Part shown: positions 31,922-42,375 of the stretch, piece after piece
Layout of the letters: each line of letters starts with the position of its first letter
How positions within the stretch are numbered: position 1 is the first letter of the stretch
Assembly: GCA_029531795.1 (NCBI GenBank)
Contig: JAPEIS010000001.1
Span: 3,906,001-3,970,000 of the forward strand
Source: Sclerotinia nivalis
Taxonomy: Eukaryota; Ascomycota; Leotiomycetes; Helotiales; Sclerotiniaceae
Direction: 5' to 3'
DNA: 64,000 nt
Translations under genes and position numbers: made by a program
Notes under the pieces: model-generated
Told to the model about the DNA's origin: nothing
Seen by the model: only the letters and a program-made list of their open reading frames with translations
Database searches by the model: none

Positions 31922-33669
31922 TCAGAGAACTTTGACTCTGACTCCAGTGCCCGGTTTAGGAATTGGAACATTATGTTCAGCCCACGTTTCCACCGCTTCA
32001 TGTGTAGTTTCCCACAACTCGAATTCACATTTTCTTACAAAACTCGCCAGTGCAAGGTACATCTCCGCATAAGCTAAATTCATCCCTAAGCATTGTCTAC
32101 TACCTTTCGAGAAGGTGACTAGATATTTTGTTAATGGCTTTTCTTCTCCCGAAGCAAGTTTGACTTTGGGTGGTAGGCCGGTGACTGGATCTGGAAGCCA
32201 TCGTTCAGGAATGAAAGAATGAGAGGATGGGAAGATTGATTCATTGTGATGAATCATGGGTGTGGCGCACGATAATGGGGTACTGGCCGGAATGGTGTAA
32301 GTGCGTCCTGTTGTTGGGTCGGTGTATGAGAGAGGTTTGTGTGCTACACGAGGACCGTGTGCTTGTAGGCCAATGGAAAAACGAAGTGCTATTGAGACCA
32401 GTTATGTCAGAGAATACTTTCGGCATTTGTCAAACTCAATGGTTACATTACCTTCCTGCACAACCGCGGTCAAGTACGGTAACTTCTCAAGTGTTGCTAA
32501 TGAAGGAGGTGAGGATGGGTCTGGAAAAACCGTGAGGATCTCAGCTCGTAGCTTAGAAAGAAGCTCCGGGTTGTCTAGGAGATAGAACATTGCCAATGTC
32601 AACGTCCATTTGGTCGTCTCAATTCCAGCACTGACCATCACTTGTGCTTCATGATGAAGTCTATCCTCGCTTTTCTCCTCAGGAGGGAGGTCCGATTTCA
32701 TGATCTCGTGAAATATTGTCGAATGCGTGGTTTCATTCTTCTCCTTCGTTCCATACATCACGGCCCTCAATTCAACCCTAAGATCCTATTAAAAAATCAG
32801 TATCAATCTCTTCTACACGTCGCTACATCAATATTACCTCGAGCCAACTTAAAACAGGCTCCGACTTCTTCGGCACAATCTTCTTCATGATCCTATACGG
32901 CAAAGCAGAAACCAAATTCATAATCCACGCCAAAATTGGAAAATGCTCCGTCCAATGTATGACAGATATCATGTCGCCCACAGCTTCCATAAAATCCGAC
33001 GTAAATCCTTCTCTTGTACAAAATCCATAATTGGTACCAAAGCTACATTCCATCACTACATCCCCCGTAAAGCACGAGAATACATCTCCGAGATTCAGAA
33101 CTCTATCAGTACCTTTGTATTCGGTATTAATTCGATTAACCAAGATATCGACACGAGATTGTATAAGAGGAATGAATTTCTGAATGTTGAGTTTAGAGAA
33201 TAAGGGACTGAGAGCCGCACGTCGTCGTCGATGAAGGAAGTGATCTACTGTGGAGTGAGTCGAGGACCTAGCCGTGGGCAGCGAGTTACGAAGGTAAAGT
33301 CTGTCACGTTCATCGGTAGTGTAGATTGTGTCATAGAATTCAGGGTCGCTAATATGGAGTTCGGTAGGACTGATGCGGACAATGGGACCTTACGATATTT
33401 AGCACAAGGAGAAACGCGGGATCGAGGTACAAACCATATTTCTCATGCCATTCGGGAATTTTTCGAAAGAACTGCCCGCCTTTCACAGCTTGAAAATATA
33501 TCACGTACCATTCAGTCGCTGCTGTCAGCTTGGGACCAGGGAAGCCAGATAGAGGACTGAAATATAGTCTGTACACGACTAAACTGATTGTATATGCAGC
33601 AATTGCACATACACACATCAAAAGGTCAATTTTAGACAAAAAAACTGACATCGTAGTGAGAACTCCCAT
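31922..33669 (-). CDS. Cytochrome P450 monooxygenase, canonical type, 528 aa
   Basis: Exons 33435-33669, 32838-33388, 32452-32785 and 31922-32388, with introns of 46, 52 and 63 nt. The N-terminal membrane anchor (LLMCVCAIAAYTISLVVY) is followed by the Pro-rich hinge FSPLSGFPGPK. The I-helix carries the proton-relay motif AGIETT, the K-helix ExxR is EALR (completed across the last intron), the meander region includes PERWLP, and the heme loop is FSKGSRQCLGMNLA with the axial Cys. Layout resembles fungal trichodiene-oxygenase-like P450s, but substrate is unknown. Neighbours show no backbone synthase, so this is not visibly part of a metabolite cluster. Confidence 0.92.
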
Positions 33670-36319
33670 TTTTGCGGCTGTACCATGTGGCGGGGAAACA
33701 GAAAGTCTCGGGGGCGAGGAAGATATGATATATGAAGCACTCAGCTACATCCCACATTCTCCTCCATCACCAATCCACCCTCGGTTAAAGCACCCACCAA
33801 TGAAACGTTCTTAGAAATGCGGCCCGGGCAGATGGAAAGAACCGGCGCTTAGTAAGTTTACGCGATTCGAATTATGGGATATGGTGACAACGAGGAGTAA
33901 GTGGGTTTGTAAGATCTTAGTATTTTGGTCGAGCAAAAGAGCCCCGACATCGAAATTATGGATACTAGACTAATAGGCAAGTATTTCCTTGGAATGAAGA
34001 ACGGTTTCAATACTCATGCAGCCAGAAAATCTGCAGCACATTCTTACTCTGGTTTAGATTTAGGAGGGAAAAACCCTTAATACAGCTAATGGAACCTATT
34101 ATCTCTCTATATCCCACTTTATTGATTAAAGATTCATGCAGTGAAGATTCGCTTAAACCTACTCTAAAAACTTGGTTGTATCTAATATAGATTTTGATAC
34201 CTCAAATAGTTCTACCCATAAAATCTAAAGCAGACTAGGAATATATCACAGACTTTCTGGCCGCATAACCCGGAAACACTGATAGGCATCAATGAACAAA
34301 CACACTTTCTCTTTTTCCCGTTTTACGACTTTTGTTCTATTATTAACTTCCATCAAGAGTCTTGGCTAATCCCACATATCGATTTTTCGGTATGTTAGGC
34401 AGCTATTATTCATTTCTTCATTATCTCTTTCATCTTGGAGAGCAGGATTCCTTGGAGGCTTCATTGGAGACCCGATTATTGATATCTTGGGGGAGAAATT
34501 CGAAGTTGATTTTAAGAATCTAGGGTAATAAGATATAGATTACTTTGAAATGGATCGATTCATTATTTTGGTCTTAGAATGTTATACTGAACTCCTACAA
34601 CATCTTTGAAGTTTAACAGCCATAAATAACCTTGAAAAAGAAATAAAATACACCTCCACTAATGCATTCATTCCTGTTCATGCATATCTTCCGAACCATA
34701 TGCTCATGCGGCCAGAAAGGATAGCACAATCCCACTGTTAAGCACATACCACAAGATGGTAAACTACAAAGGGAATAGCAGCTTCTTATTATTGGAGTGT
34801 GGTATACTTTCTGCCCGCACGAGTATGTTGCAATAAGCATAGTTTTTCTGGCTACGATTATCTACGACTTCTGTCTAATGCCCCGCACGTCAGTGCTTGA
34901 TGCTTGACCTGTGCTTCAAATGGAACAGCATGAGATTACTGAGGATACCCCGCTTGTGGGCTCAGAGCACGTGGGCATCACAATAGTGTCTACTGATGAA
35001 ATTGATAGGTTCCTCATGCCTCACATTTGCAAAAGCTTGTAAGAGGCCCAAAATCGCGGCAAAACTTTCCCACCTCTCAATCTTTGAGCCCCCGTCTTAT
35101 GACCTCAGCCACAAAGACGCAGTATTTTGACGGAGGATCTCATGAAAGCACAGCATAGAGAATTGATAAATAGCATTGCACAAGTTTAATTTACGAAACT
35201 CTTCGCTATACACATGGCATACATTGAAGAATCAGAAATCAAATAGCCTCCTCATCAAAACGTTCTCGTGGAGGAGCTTGTCATGGGGGGGTTTAGAGCC
35301 TGAAGGTACTATTCTTCTCCGCTATCTTCCATTTCTCGCGATTGATGATGAGTTATCCATGATACGCACATCTACGACTTGTAGCGATATTTTTGAGGCA
35401 TGTGAAGTCCTATGGAATGGTGAACACGATATCGTATTATTGCACCATGCTGTCCGCCTTGCTTCTTGTGGCCACTTAAGGTATATTTGGAGGGACCTCC
35501 GAGGACTAAAAGAAATGTCATGGTCAGATAGATTCATACTTGCTCGATGAACACGACAAGAGAGCTGCGCAGTAGCTTGCAATATAGAGGTTTAGCAGGA
35601 ATATTCAGATCTAAATCTTGACATCATGCATATGGTAGGTAACCTCATGTACACTGACCCTACGCAGGGCCGGATAGTAGCAGGAAGCAATAGCAAAATC
35701 AAAAGCATAGTATACAAAGTTTTCCAAGAAAAATCCGCTGAACGGAAAGCCATTGGTAAAAACGGTCAGCGATATAACTTTCTTCACACAAGATGACTCC
35801 TTTCCATTATTAATATACCAACTGCCAGATTTAGATGTTTAGATGTATTTTATCATGTAATTATGATCTAGAGCTCGCAGTTGCTGGTTTGAGGTGGTTT
35901 CGATATAGAATATATAGTTTGTTGATATACTAGGTATGTAAGAGATATGCGGCAATAACCATTAATATTCTTCACGAATATTTTTTGGGCTAATTTTGCG
36001 GGTTACTTTTACAAATGCTTGATTTGTTTCAATTATTGGTCGGTCGGCTTCTCTAATCCTATGCTGTTTTACCTCTTGGCTTCTTATTCATGGTGTTGAA
36101 TGATATCAAAATTATCTTCTCCATTAATAATATCTCTAAAGACCGGATTTGGTATACACAATGTATCTATTTATGCCAGTGAAGCTAGAGTCGAAGCTTT
36201 TAACTATAATATACATCGAGCAACATCCACCAATCTCGAGTAGTTTCAAAAGTTTGTCTGGAGCTAGGTCACACGGGTAAAATCGGTCGAAACAGTGATG
36301 GAATTCGACGCTAAACATC
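33670..36319. other. Long gene-poor AT-rich stretch
   Basis: 2.6 kb without a supported gene. The frames 34613-34840 and 35176-35550 / 35322-35582 (opposite strands of the same DNA) have no domain and conflict with each other. Nothing repeat-like was evident by eye. Confidence 0.4.
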
Positions 36320-39300
36320 CTAAATATCTAGCATACCCAATCCCCTCTCCTTAACAGCCTCCTGAACCTTACTCCTTACATCATCATACGCATTCTCCCA
36401 AAGTTCCTTTCCTTTTCCCACAGTTTCGCTATCATCTTTCAACCATTCCAACCACTTCACAACTCCTACCGCCTTTGCCAAATCCCTCTCATCCAAGATA
36501 ACTCTTCTCAAATATCTCTCCATAGCAGCCACATCATCAGGATGCGGGCCTTCACTCTCGAATTCGCGAAACCAAATCGTAAGCGTTTCTCGTAATTCTT
36601 CTAGCGTACTTAATTCCTGCGTGGTGAAAGTGGGTTTCATAGGTCTAGGGGGTAAACGAATTTTCCGTAGTCCAAGTGGTGGTGGATCTGGTTTCTTGAC
36701 TTTCTTGACCGTGGATGTCGTGAGACCACCGCGTTTTTGTAAGCGTTTTCGCCAATGCTCCGCCATGATTTCTTCACACATGTCTTCTGGCAATGCGGCA
36801 TGAAACTCTGGATCTAAGACTTCGGTATCGTCCGTGGCGTCAACTGATTCTTCTCGCGCGCGAGGGTTCGCAACAAACTTTGATTGCAGTGGACCATGTG
36901 GTGGTTCGGGTTTTATCCTTGGCCCGGGAGGTCTACCTCTTCCTCGTTTCTTGACAGGAGTTGGTGGCTTCTTACCAGTGATAGTTCTGTTTTTCCGAGG
37001 TGACTGCGGGAGAATACTTTGGGCCCCCGAGATAGGGTTTGCTATTTGTGGTTTATAGCTTGCTAAGATTTCTGCTTTCATTTCTTCGGGCAGTGCATCA
37101 AATACTTCGGGATCGAGTTGTGAAGGCATATGCGAGGTTTTGGGTTTAGTCGGGCTTTCAGATAAAGACTCTGTCACGGCTGTGACGGGTGTTTGTTCTC
37201 TTGACACTGGTACACTTTTGCTTTGAGCCATTAGTTTGGATCTGATATCTTGAGGAAGTTCTTTCAAGACTTCCGGGTCGACTTGGCTTGGTATAATGAA
37301 CTGAGTTCCAGTTAGATTGAGCTTTCTGGCACTCTGATCACCAGCATTTGTTCTCGCAATGAAAGTTGCCGGATGAGCTGGAGTTGGTTTGGCTTTCAAA
37401 GGACTACTCTCATCTATAGGATCTTCGGTTTGTATTGATTTCGTGATTGATTTGGGTTTCGTTGGTGTCACAGAGTCGTGAATATCTTCAGAAAGACGTT
37501 CCCTTGGTTGTGCACGTGGAGCTGTTCTCCGTTTCGTTGGAGTCTCCGGATCATCAATGATGGGGTCCTCAGCCGCTTGTTTTGCTGGCTTTGACACCAC
37601 AGGAGCACCAAAATTAATCTTCCTTTGACTACCATCAAACAATGTACCATTCGGTGACTTCACAGGCTCAAGTTTGGTCATTTGAACACCAAGTCCGCGT
37701 AGTTCCCCAGGAGAAAAACCATAACTTCGAAGAATTGAAACTGCTTCCCGACCAATGATCGTGGCATCATTAGTAGCCACACCGAGGATGATGCTCTTGT
37801 TAAAAGTATCGCAATTACCATGACCAAGGAATTTGGGTGGATCAAGGGGTGCATCGGCAGCTTTCCTCATAATTTTCATGGTCATTTGTCTCCCCTTTAC
37901 CCTTTGGTCGATTAATCGACGCTGTAACTCAATGCAGAGATTCTGAACAAATTCTTCAGCTTCAACCTGTGAGATGAATCGGATACCCCAGTTTACCTCA
38001 GCGGAAACAGATTTTCTCACAACTTGCTCTCCGACTTCCGATTTATCGATGCCCCGAGAATAATCCCATATCTTTTCTCCAGTTTTGGGGCCCAAGACAG
38101 TCATCAGACGATCCTTAGATAATTGTCGGACGTCTTTCACAAATTTCACCCCAATTTCTTCAAGCTTTCCACCAATACTGTAGGCGACACCGGGAAGATT
38201 TTGTACATCGAGTTCGCCAACAAAACCCAAAACCTCTTCCGGCTTAATCTGATATTGACCAGCTGGTTTAGCTTTTCGAAGGGCAACCTTTGCAAGTAAA
38301 ATGTTTCCTCCAATTCCAACAGATACATTACAACCCGTCTTCTCCTTGATAACCTTTCGGAGTGCATTTCCAATCTCCTCAGCCCTTTCTTGTTCTCTCC
38401 AAATGCTACCTTCCCGAATTCCAACTCCATCAGTACCACCAGCGGCTAAGCACAAAGAAGTAATATCAACGAGCGCTTCGTCGACACTAACACTTTGCAC
38501 GATGCCGCCAACATCCAGAATAGCTTCATAAAATGCCTTACTGGCTTCTTCGTAGGCTGGAAAGTCATAGGGCAAGACTTTTATGTTGGGACAAAATTTT
38601 ATGGCATTCTTCATCCACATCCCGTTTTTGACGCCAAATGCACGTGCCGGATAGTTACAACTGGCGATCTCCGATCCCGTTCCATTACCGTGAGCAACAA
38701 CTGCAGGTTTATCGACATACTCTGGTGCACTTTTGAGAGATACTGCACAAAAGAAACTATCGAAGTCTACATGCATGATGTATCGTCGCGAGCCAGGCTT
38801 TCGTTTCATTGATTGCTTCTGAGAAGCCGACTTTTCCGATGCCATTTGCTGAAACTTTGATTTAAGATCTGCCTTCCATGTGGACAAGTGATGTAGTCGA
38901 GACTCGGAATAGTATTGCTTGATAAAGTCTGGGTTTGCGGTTGAAGATTTTCGCATGTGAGGGTCTGCTAATAATATTGCGTTGTGTTCCTCTGCCGTCT
39001 CAACTTTCGCCTTCTTAGAAGAATTAGTTGTTTCTTCATCGTGTGGTCGTTTCTTGGCGTTGGGAAATAACCGCCGTTCAGTAGGTACTTCTTCAGCAGG
39101 TCTCGACGCTTCAAAGTCGTGCAATATCTTTCTGCTGCCGAGGAGAAACTTTGGCTTCGTAGGGGTGACCTCAGTTGGACTTGACGAGACTTGAAAAGCA
39201 GGGGAGGCCGAGGGAGATTTCTTCATGAGAAAACTATCCTTTGCTGTTCTGGTAGACTTCAAGGCTTCTTTACGAGTAGGGGTAGGAATATCAGCGGCGT

Positions 39301-40087
39301 GCTTCAATGCTTCTTCCAGGGAAGATGTAACTTCAAAGCTTCCAATTGAGCTTATAGGTTCGTCAACCGGTATTTGGTCAACTTCCTCGAGGCTTTCTAC
39401 TAGTTGGTCGGTAGGCGACGTCGTAAACGCACTAGTTTTATGCGGCATAATCTTTTGCACCTGTGAGCTCGGGATTTGAGGCCCATCGTCATCGTCAATG
39501 CCTTCGGCGGCATTTTTGACCTGACTGGTATACCAACTCGCATTTGTTTGGTCGCGATATCCTCTTTGTGGCGTATTTGAATGACTGACAACTTTACCAC
39601 CACTAAACCCTAATAATCGTTGACCAACGCCCTCATCCAAAACGCGATAAGAATCCCAAGGAAGACATTTTCCAGCCTTCACACTATCAACTACCCAAGC
39701 TGGTTTCACGATTCTATATCGTTTGAATTCGATGGCTTTCCTGGGCGTGAGAGTTGATGCGATGATATGTGTAACAGTGGTTTTTCCATCCAAGTATTGC
39801 ATGAAACCACCTCCATGACTTACTATCAGATGATGAAGATCATTCAATGAAGGTTGTGTATACCCATTGACATGTGCTACGACGCCACGAAAGATATTTG
39901 GATTCGCAGTTGATGTGGAACGAACTTCAGCATCTAGGTTTTGCAACTTAATTTTCTTGCGCCGAAAATAATCAGAAAAACCTCCAAATTTTGATCCTTC
40001 ATATTCTTCACCACCTTCATTTTGGAAAGTATGCGATTCGATGCGCTTTCGAACAGATTCAGAATTCTTAAATAGGCGACTACCCAT
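36320..40087 (-). CDS. REV1: DNA repair protein REV1 (Y-family deoxycytidyl transferase)
   Basis: Translesion-synthesis polymerase and scaffold that inserts dCMP opposite abasic sites and recruits Pol zeta. Single exon. Start 40087 (MGSRLFKNSES) gives 1255 aa; an ATG 13 codons upstream is possible. A BRCT domain spans about residues 65-152 (NIFRGVVAHVNG ... KPAWVVDSV). The Y-family core begins at IMHVDFDSFFCAVSL with Asp441 and Asp443, continues through CNYPARAFGVKNGMW and carries the second acidic pair in SVDEALVDI, then HhH and little-finger regions. Three UBM-like motifs follow (VDPEVLKELPQDI, LDPEVFDALPEEM, LDPEFHAALPEDM). The last about 105 residues match the Rev1 C-terminal domain (TLEELRETLTIWFREFE ... 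VVKWLEWLKDD). Confidence 0.96.
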   Translation of the reverse strand: MGSRLFKNSESVRKRIESHTFQNEGGEEYEGSKFGGFSDYFRRKKIKLQNLDAEVRSTSTANPNIFRGVVAHVNGYTQPSLNDLHHLIVSHGGGFMQYLDGKTTVTHIIASTLTPRKAIEFKRYRIVKPAWVVDSVKAGKCLPWDSYRVLDEGVGQRLLGFSGGKVVSHSNTPQRGYRDQTNASWYTSQVKNAAEGIDDDDGPQIPSSQVQKIMPHKTSAFTTSPTDQLVESLEEVDQIPVDEPISSIGSFEVTSSLEEALKHAADIPTPTRKEALKSTRTAKDSFLMKKSPSASPAFQVSSSPTEVTPTKPKFLLGSRKILHDFEASRPAEEVPTERRLFPNAKKRPHDEETTNSSKKAKVETAEEHNAILLADPHMRKSSTANPDFIKQYYSESRLHHLSTWKADLKSKFQQMASEKSASQKQSMKRKPGSRRYIMHVDFDSFFCAVSLKSAPEYVDKPAVVAHGNGTGSEIASCNYPARAFGVKNGMWMKNAIKFCPNIKVLPYDFPAYEEASKAFYEAILDVGGIVQSVSVDEALVDITSLCLAAGGTDGVGIREGSIWREQERAEEIGNALRKVIKEKTGCNVSVGIGGNILLAKVALRKAKPAGQYQIKPEEVLGFVGELDVQNLPGVAYSIGGKLEEIGVKFVKDVRQLSKDRLMTVLGPKTGEKIWDYSRGIDKSEVGEQVVRKSVSAEVNWGIRFISQVEAEEFVQNLCIELQRRLIDQRVKGRQMTMKIMRKAADAPLDPPKFLGHGNCDTFNKSIILGVATNDATIIGREAVSILRSYGFSPGELRGLGVQMTKLEPVKSPNGTLFDGSQRKINFGAPVVSKPAKQAAEDPIIDDPETPTKRRTAPRAQPRERLSEDIHDSVTPTKPKSITKSIQTEDPIDESSPLKAKPTPAHPATFIARTNAGDQSARKLNLTGTQFIIPSQVDPEVLKELPQDIRSKLMAQSKSVPVSREQTPVTAVTESLSESPTKPKTSHMPSQLDPEVFDALPEEMKAEILASYKPQIANPISGAQSILPQSPRKNRTITGKKPPTPVKKRGRGRPPGPRIKPEPPHGPLQSKFVANPRAREESVDATDDTEVLDPEFHAALPEDMCEEIMAEHWRKRLQKRGGLTTSTVKKVKKPDPPPLGLRKIRLPPRPMKPTFTTQELSTLEELRETLTIWFREFESEGPHPDDVAAMERYLRRVILDERDLAKAVGVVKWLEWLKDDSETVGKGKELWENAYDDVRSKVQEAVKERGLGMLDI

Positions 40088-40388
40088 CTTGATGGCAGGG
40101 ACCGCACGCAAGCTTACATTAACCACATAAATCCTTTCTTTGGAAGTCCATCTCCAAACACGATGGAATTCACAGATGGTATAGCTCCAATAGAGCTACA
40201 GAGGTTATTCGCAAGTCATAAATCGTGAATCATAAGCTTCATCAAGTGGCAAACTCAATTGTGGTAATAAGGCATGAAGACGCGATTTGTTCTCGCGAAA
40301 ATATTCCGATGATCCCGTGACACACGTGACATACGTGATAACAATGGATCTTGTTCTTGTCAAGAGACGCTGAAGACTTCCAGGGAAC

Positions 40389-40391
<3 letters not shown>

Positions 40392-40436
<45 letters not shown>
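40392..40436 (+). repeat. (CAA)15 microsatellite
   Basis: Fifteen perfect CAA units (TTG on minus), preceded by an imperfect ACAAA. It sits in the spacer between the REV1 start and the MFS fragment. The open frames it creates on the minus strand (poly-Cys, poly-Leu) are not considered real. Confidence 0.95.
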
Positions 40437-40437
<1 letters not shown>

Positions 40438-40552
40438 TCAAGAATCGGGCAATGTGCTTTCAAAAAATGGAGGGCTTTTTTTAAAAGAAAGAAATCAGCA
40501 TTTGGCATCCAGCGGTAGGTATTACAATGATTTTAAGAATGCTCAGACGTTG

Positions 40553-41275
40553 AGTATTATTTTGAAGGGGAAGATTCAAGATCATTCTCATCGAAAGCCA
40601 TACAAGCAGTTCATCGTCCACTTAAAATACTGTTCACTCAGCCTATTGTTTTAATCATGTCGACATATCAAACGCTCATTTTCGCCACAACATACAGTCT
40701 TTATACCCAATTCTCCCGCATCTACGGCGATGGATACGGGTTCAGCACTGTTCAAGTAGGACTTGTATATATCGCCCCAGGACTTGGATTTCTTTCAGCA
40801 GTGAGATTCGTAGTTCCGAGGATCGACGATGTCCGAAATCACCTTACACGCATAAATAAGGGGGAAGCGAAACCCGAGTTTCGTCTACCTCTCGCAAACA
40901 TTGGCGCGGTTCTCATTCCTATCTCATTATTCTCATTCGCCTGGATGGTTGAATACCACGTACATTGGGCTGTAACACTTGTTGCCACTTTCTTCTATGG
41001 TATCGGACAAGTCGCTATCTTCAATACTGTACAAAATTATTACATCGATAGTTTCGAGAAATATGCGGCAAGTGCCATCGCCGCTGGTGCGTTTTTCAGA
41101 AGTCTTTTTTGGAGGTATTGTTCCTCTGATCACACCAAGCATTTTGGATAATGTTGGAGTTGGGTGGGGACTGAGCATATTTGCATTTTTGAGTCTTGCA
41201 ATCGCTCCAAGTCCTCTACTTTTTTATTATTATGGAGCGTCATTGAGAAAGAGATTTGCAATAGATTTGGAATAA
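40553..41275 (+). pseudogene. Truncated, frameshifted MFS transporter fragment (C-terminal half)
   Basis: Homology to fungal DHA1-type (polyamine/drug) MFS carriers starts upstream of the first ATG (40657): the in-frame reading SKAIQAVHRPLKILFTQPIV matches the central loop before TM7 in that family. It continues through the C-terminal membrane segments (VGLVYIAPGLGFL, LANIGAVLIPISLFSFAW, VTLVATFFYGIGQVAI) and the conserved FEKYAASAIAAGAFFRSLF. At the T6 run 41105-41110 the frame is lost; shifting by one base restores GGIVPLITPSILDNVG and the natural end at 41275. TM1-6 are absent. It is most likely a relic gene. An assembly error could explain the frameshift but not the missing half. Confidence 0.75.
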
Positions 41276-42375
41276 GGCGGGTCCTTGCACTTCTAGCAGA
41301 CAACATCGGTATATATCTATACAGAGGGTGTGTCATCCTATCCGACATGCACAATTACATCAATACCGTTATATACTATAATTCTTCCTAGTGGGCAGTA
41401 TTGAATCAGGATAGAGGATAGATGCTACGGCGACCGGTTGCTTCATGATTGTCCAAATGATTAGGATATTTGGGCTTAACTTCTTTATTTTCCTGTTTAG
41501 AATTTAGAATTTGGTATTTGGAATATCGACATGTGTCAGTGATTCCGACATGGTACTCGCTGTTATGGATCCACAGCTGTGCCACCCGGGACGCAACGTC
41601 ACACAGGTCTATTGGTTGATCCGCTTGCAACAATCAACGATACGCGTTGCTAGTGCAACACAATGGAGTTGGGGAATACAACTTTGGCGATACCGCTTTT
41701 CAATGCCGTGATATCTACGGACTCCGTACCCACATGTTGTGGACCCATCGGATTTGAGCTTTTCTGGAGACCCCAAACCAATATTAACGCTGTCAACCCA
41801 AATCTGGAGCATTGCTCCTCCATCCCCACATCAATCAATCCAAGCAAAATGCTCAAGAACAATAAATGTACGTCAGCGTGGAACAATATCACATGCATGC
41901 GCTTCTGTAAAATCAGGGAACATTGAACATGAATTTGGTTTAAGCTGACAGCCCCGATCTAAGGCTATGTTTCGGAAGCTTACCGCAGTTCTGCAATGCT
42001 TGCAGGGTAGTCCTTAGGCGACAGCACGGACTCTATTAACGTTCATGTTGACGAAATGTAGCATGACACACTAAAGTTGTCTTTTCGACGATCTCAACTC
42101 CATATGGATTGGCATTGGTGGAAAATTACATGCGCACCAATTGGAAATGGTAATTATCATTCAAGGAATTTCTCCGCCGGCATGCCCCGTATACATAAAT
42201 GGAGAAAGCGTGGAGTATGTGCACAAGATATTTGAATAACTTGAATAACTTGAATAAACTTATCACTCTCACCGTCGTTGTATAAAGGTAAGCGAACTCG
42301 CAACCTCCATATCATTCTTTACTTGCTTCTCCAACGAAGATAGATTTCCTAGGTGTTTACTACATTGTCGTCAAG
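41276..42375. other. Intergenic; promoter of the sugar transporter at the right end
   Basis: Frames at 41406-41948 on both strands lack domains. Near the right end there are three tandem TTGAATAAC-like units (about 42229-42258) and a TATA-like box. Confidence 0.4.
42281..42287 (+). promoter_or_regulatory. Probable TATA box of the sugar transporter
   Basis: TATAAAG located 95 bp upstream of the ATG at 42376, followed by a pyrimidine-rich leader. Position and sequence fit a fungal core promoter. Confidence 0.4.

Noticed and set aside
34613..35582. Open frames on both strands in a gene-poor block
   Set aside because: They overlap antisense and have no recognisable features.
40205..40508. Minus-strand frames with poly-Cys and poly-Leu runs
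   Set aside because: Produced solely by the (CAA)15 microsatellite.
41406..41948. Open frames between the MFS relic and the sugar transporter
   Set aside because: Frames on both strands with no family resemblance; could be eroded DNA, but nothing can be supported.
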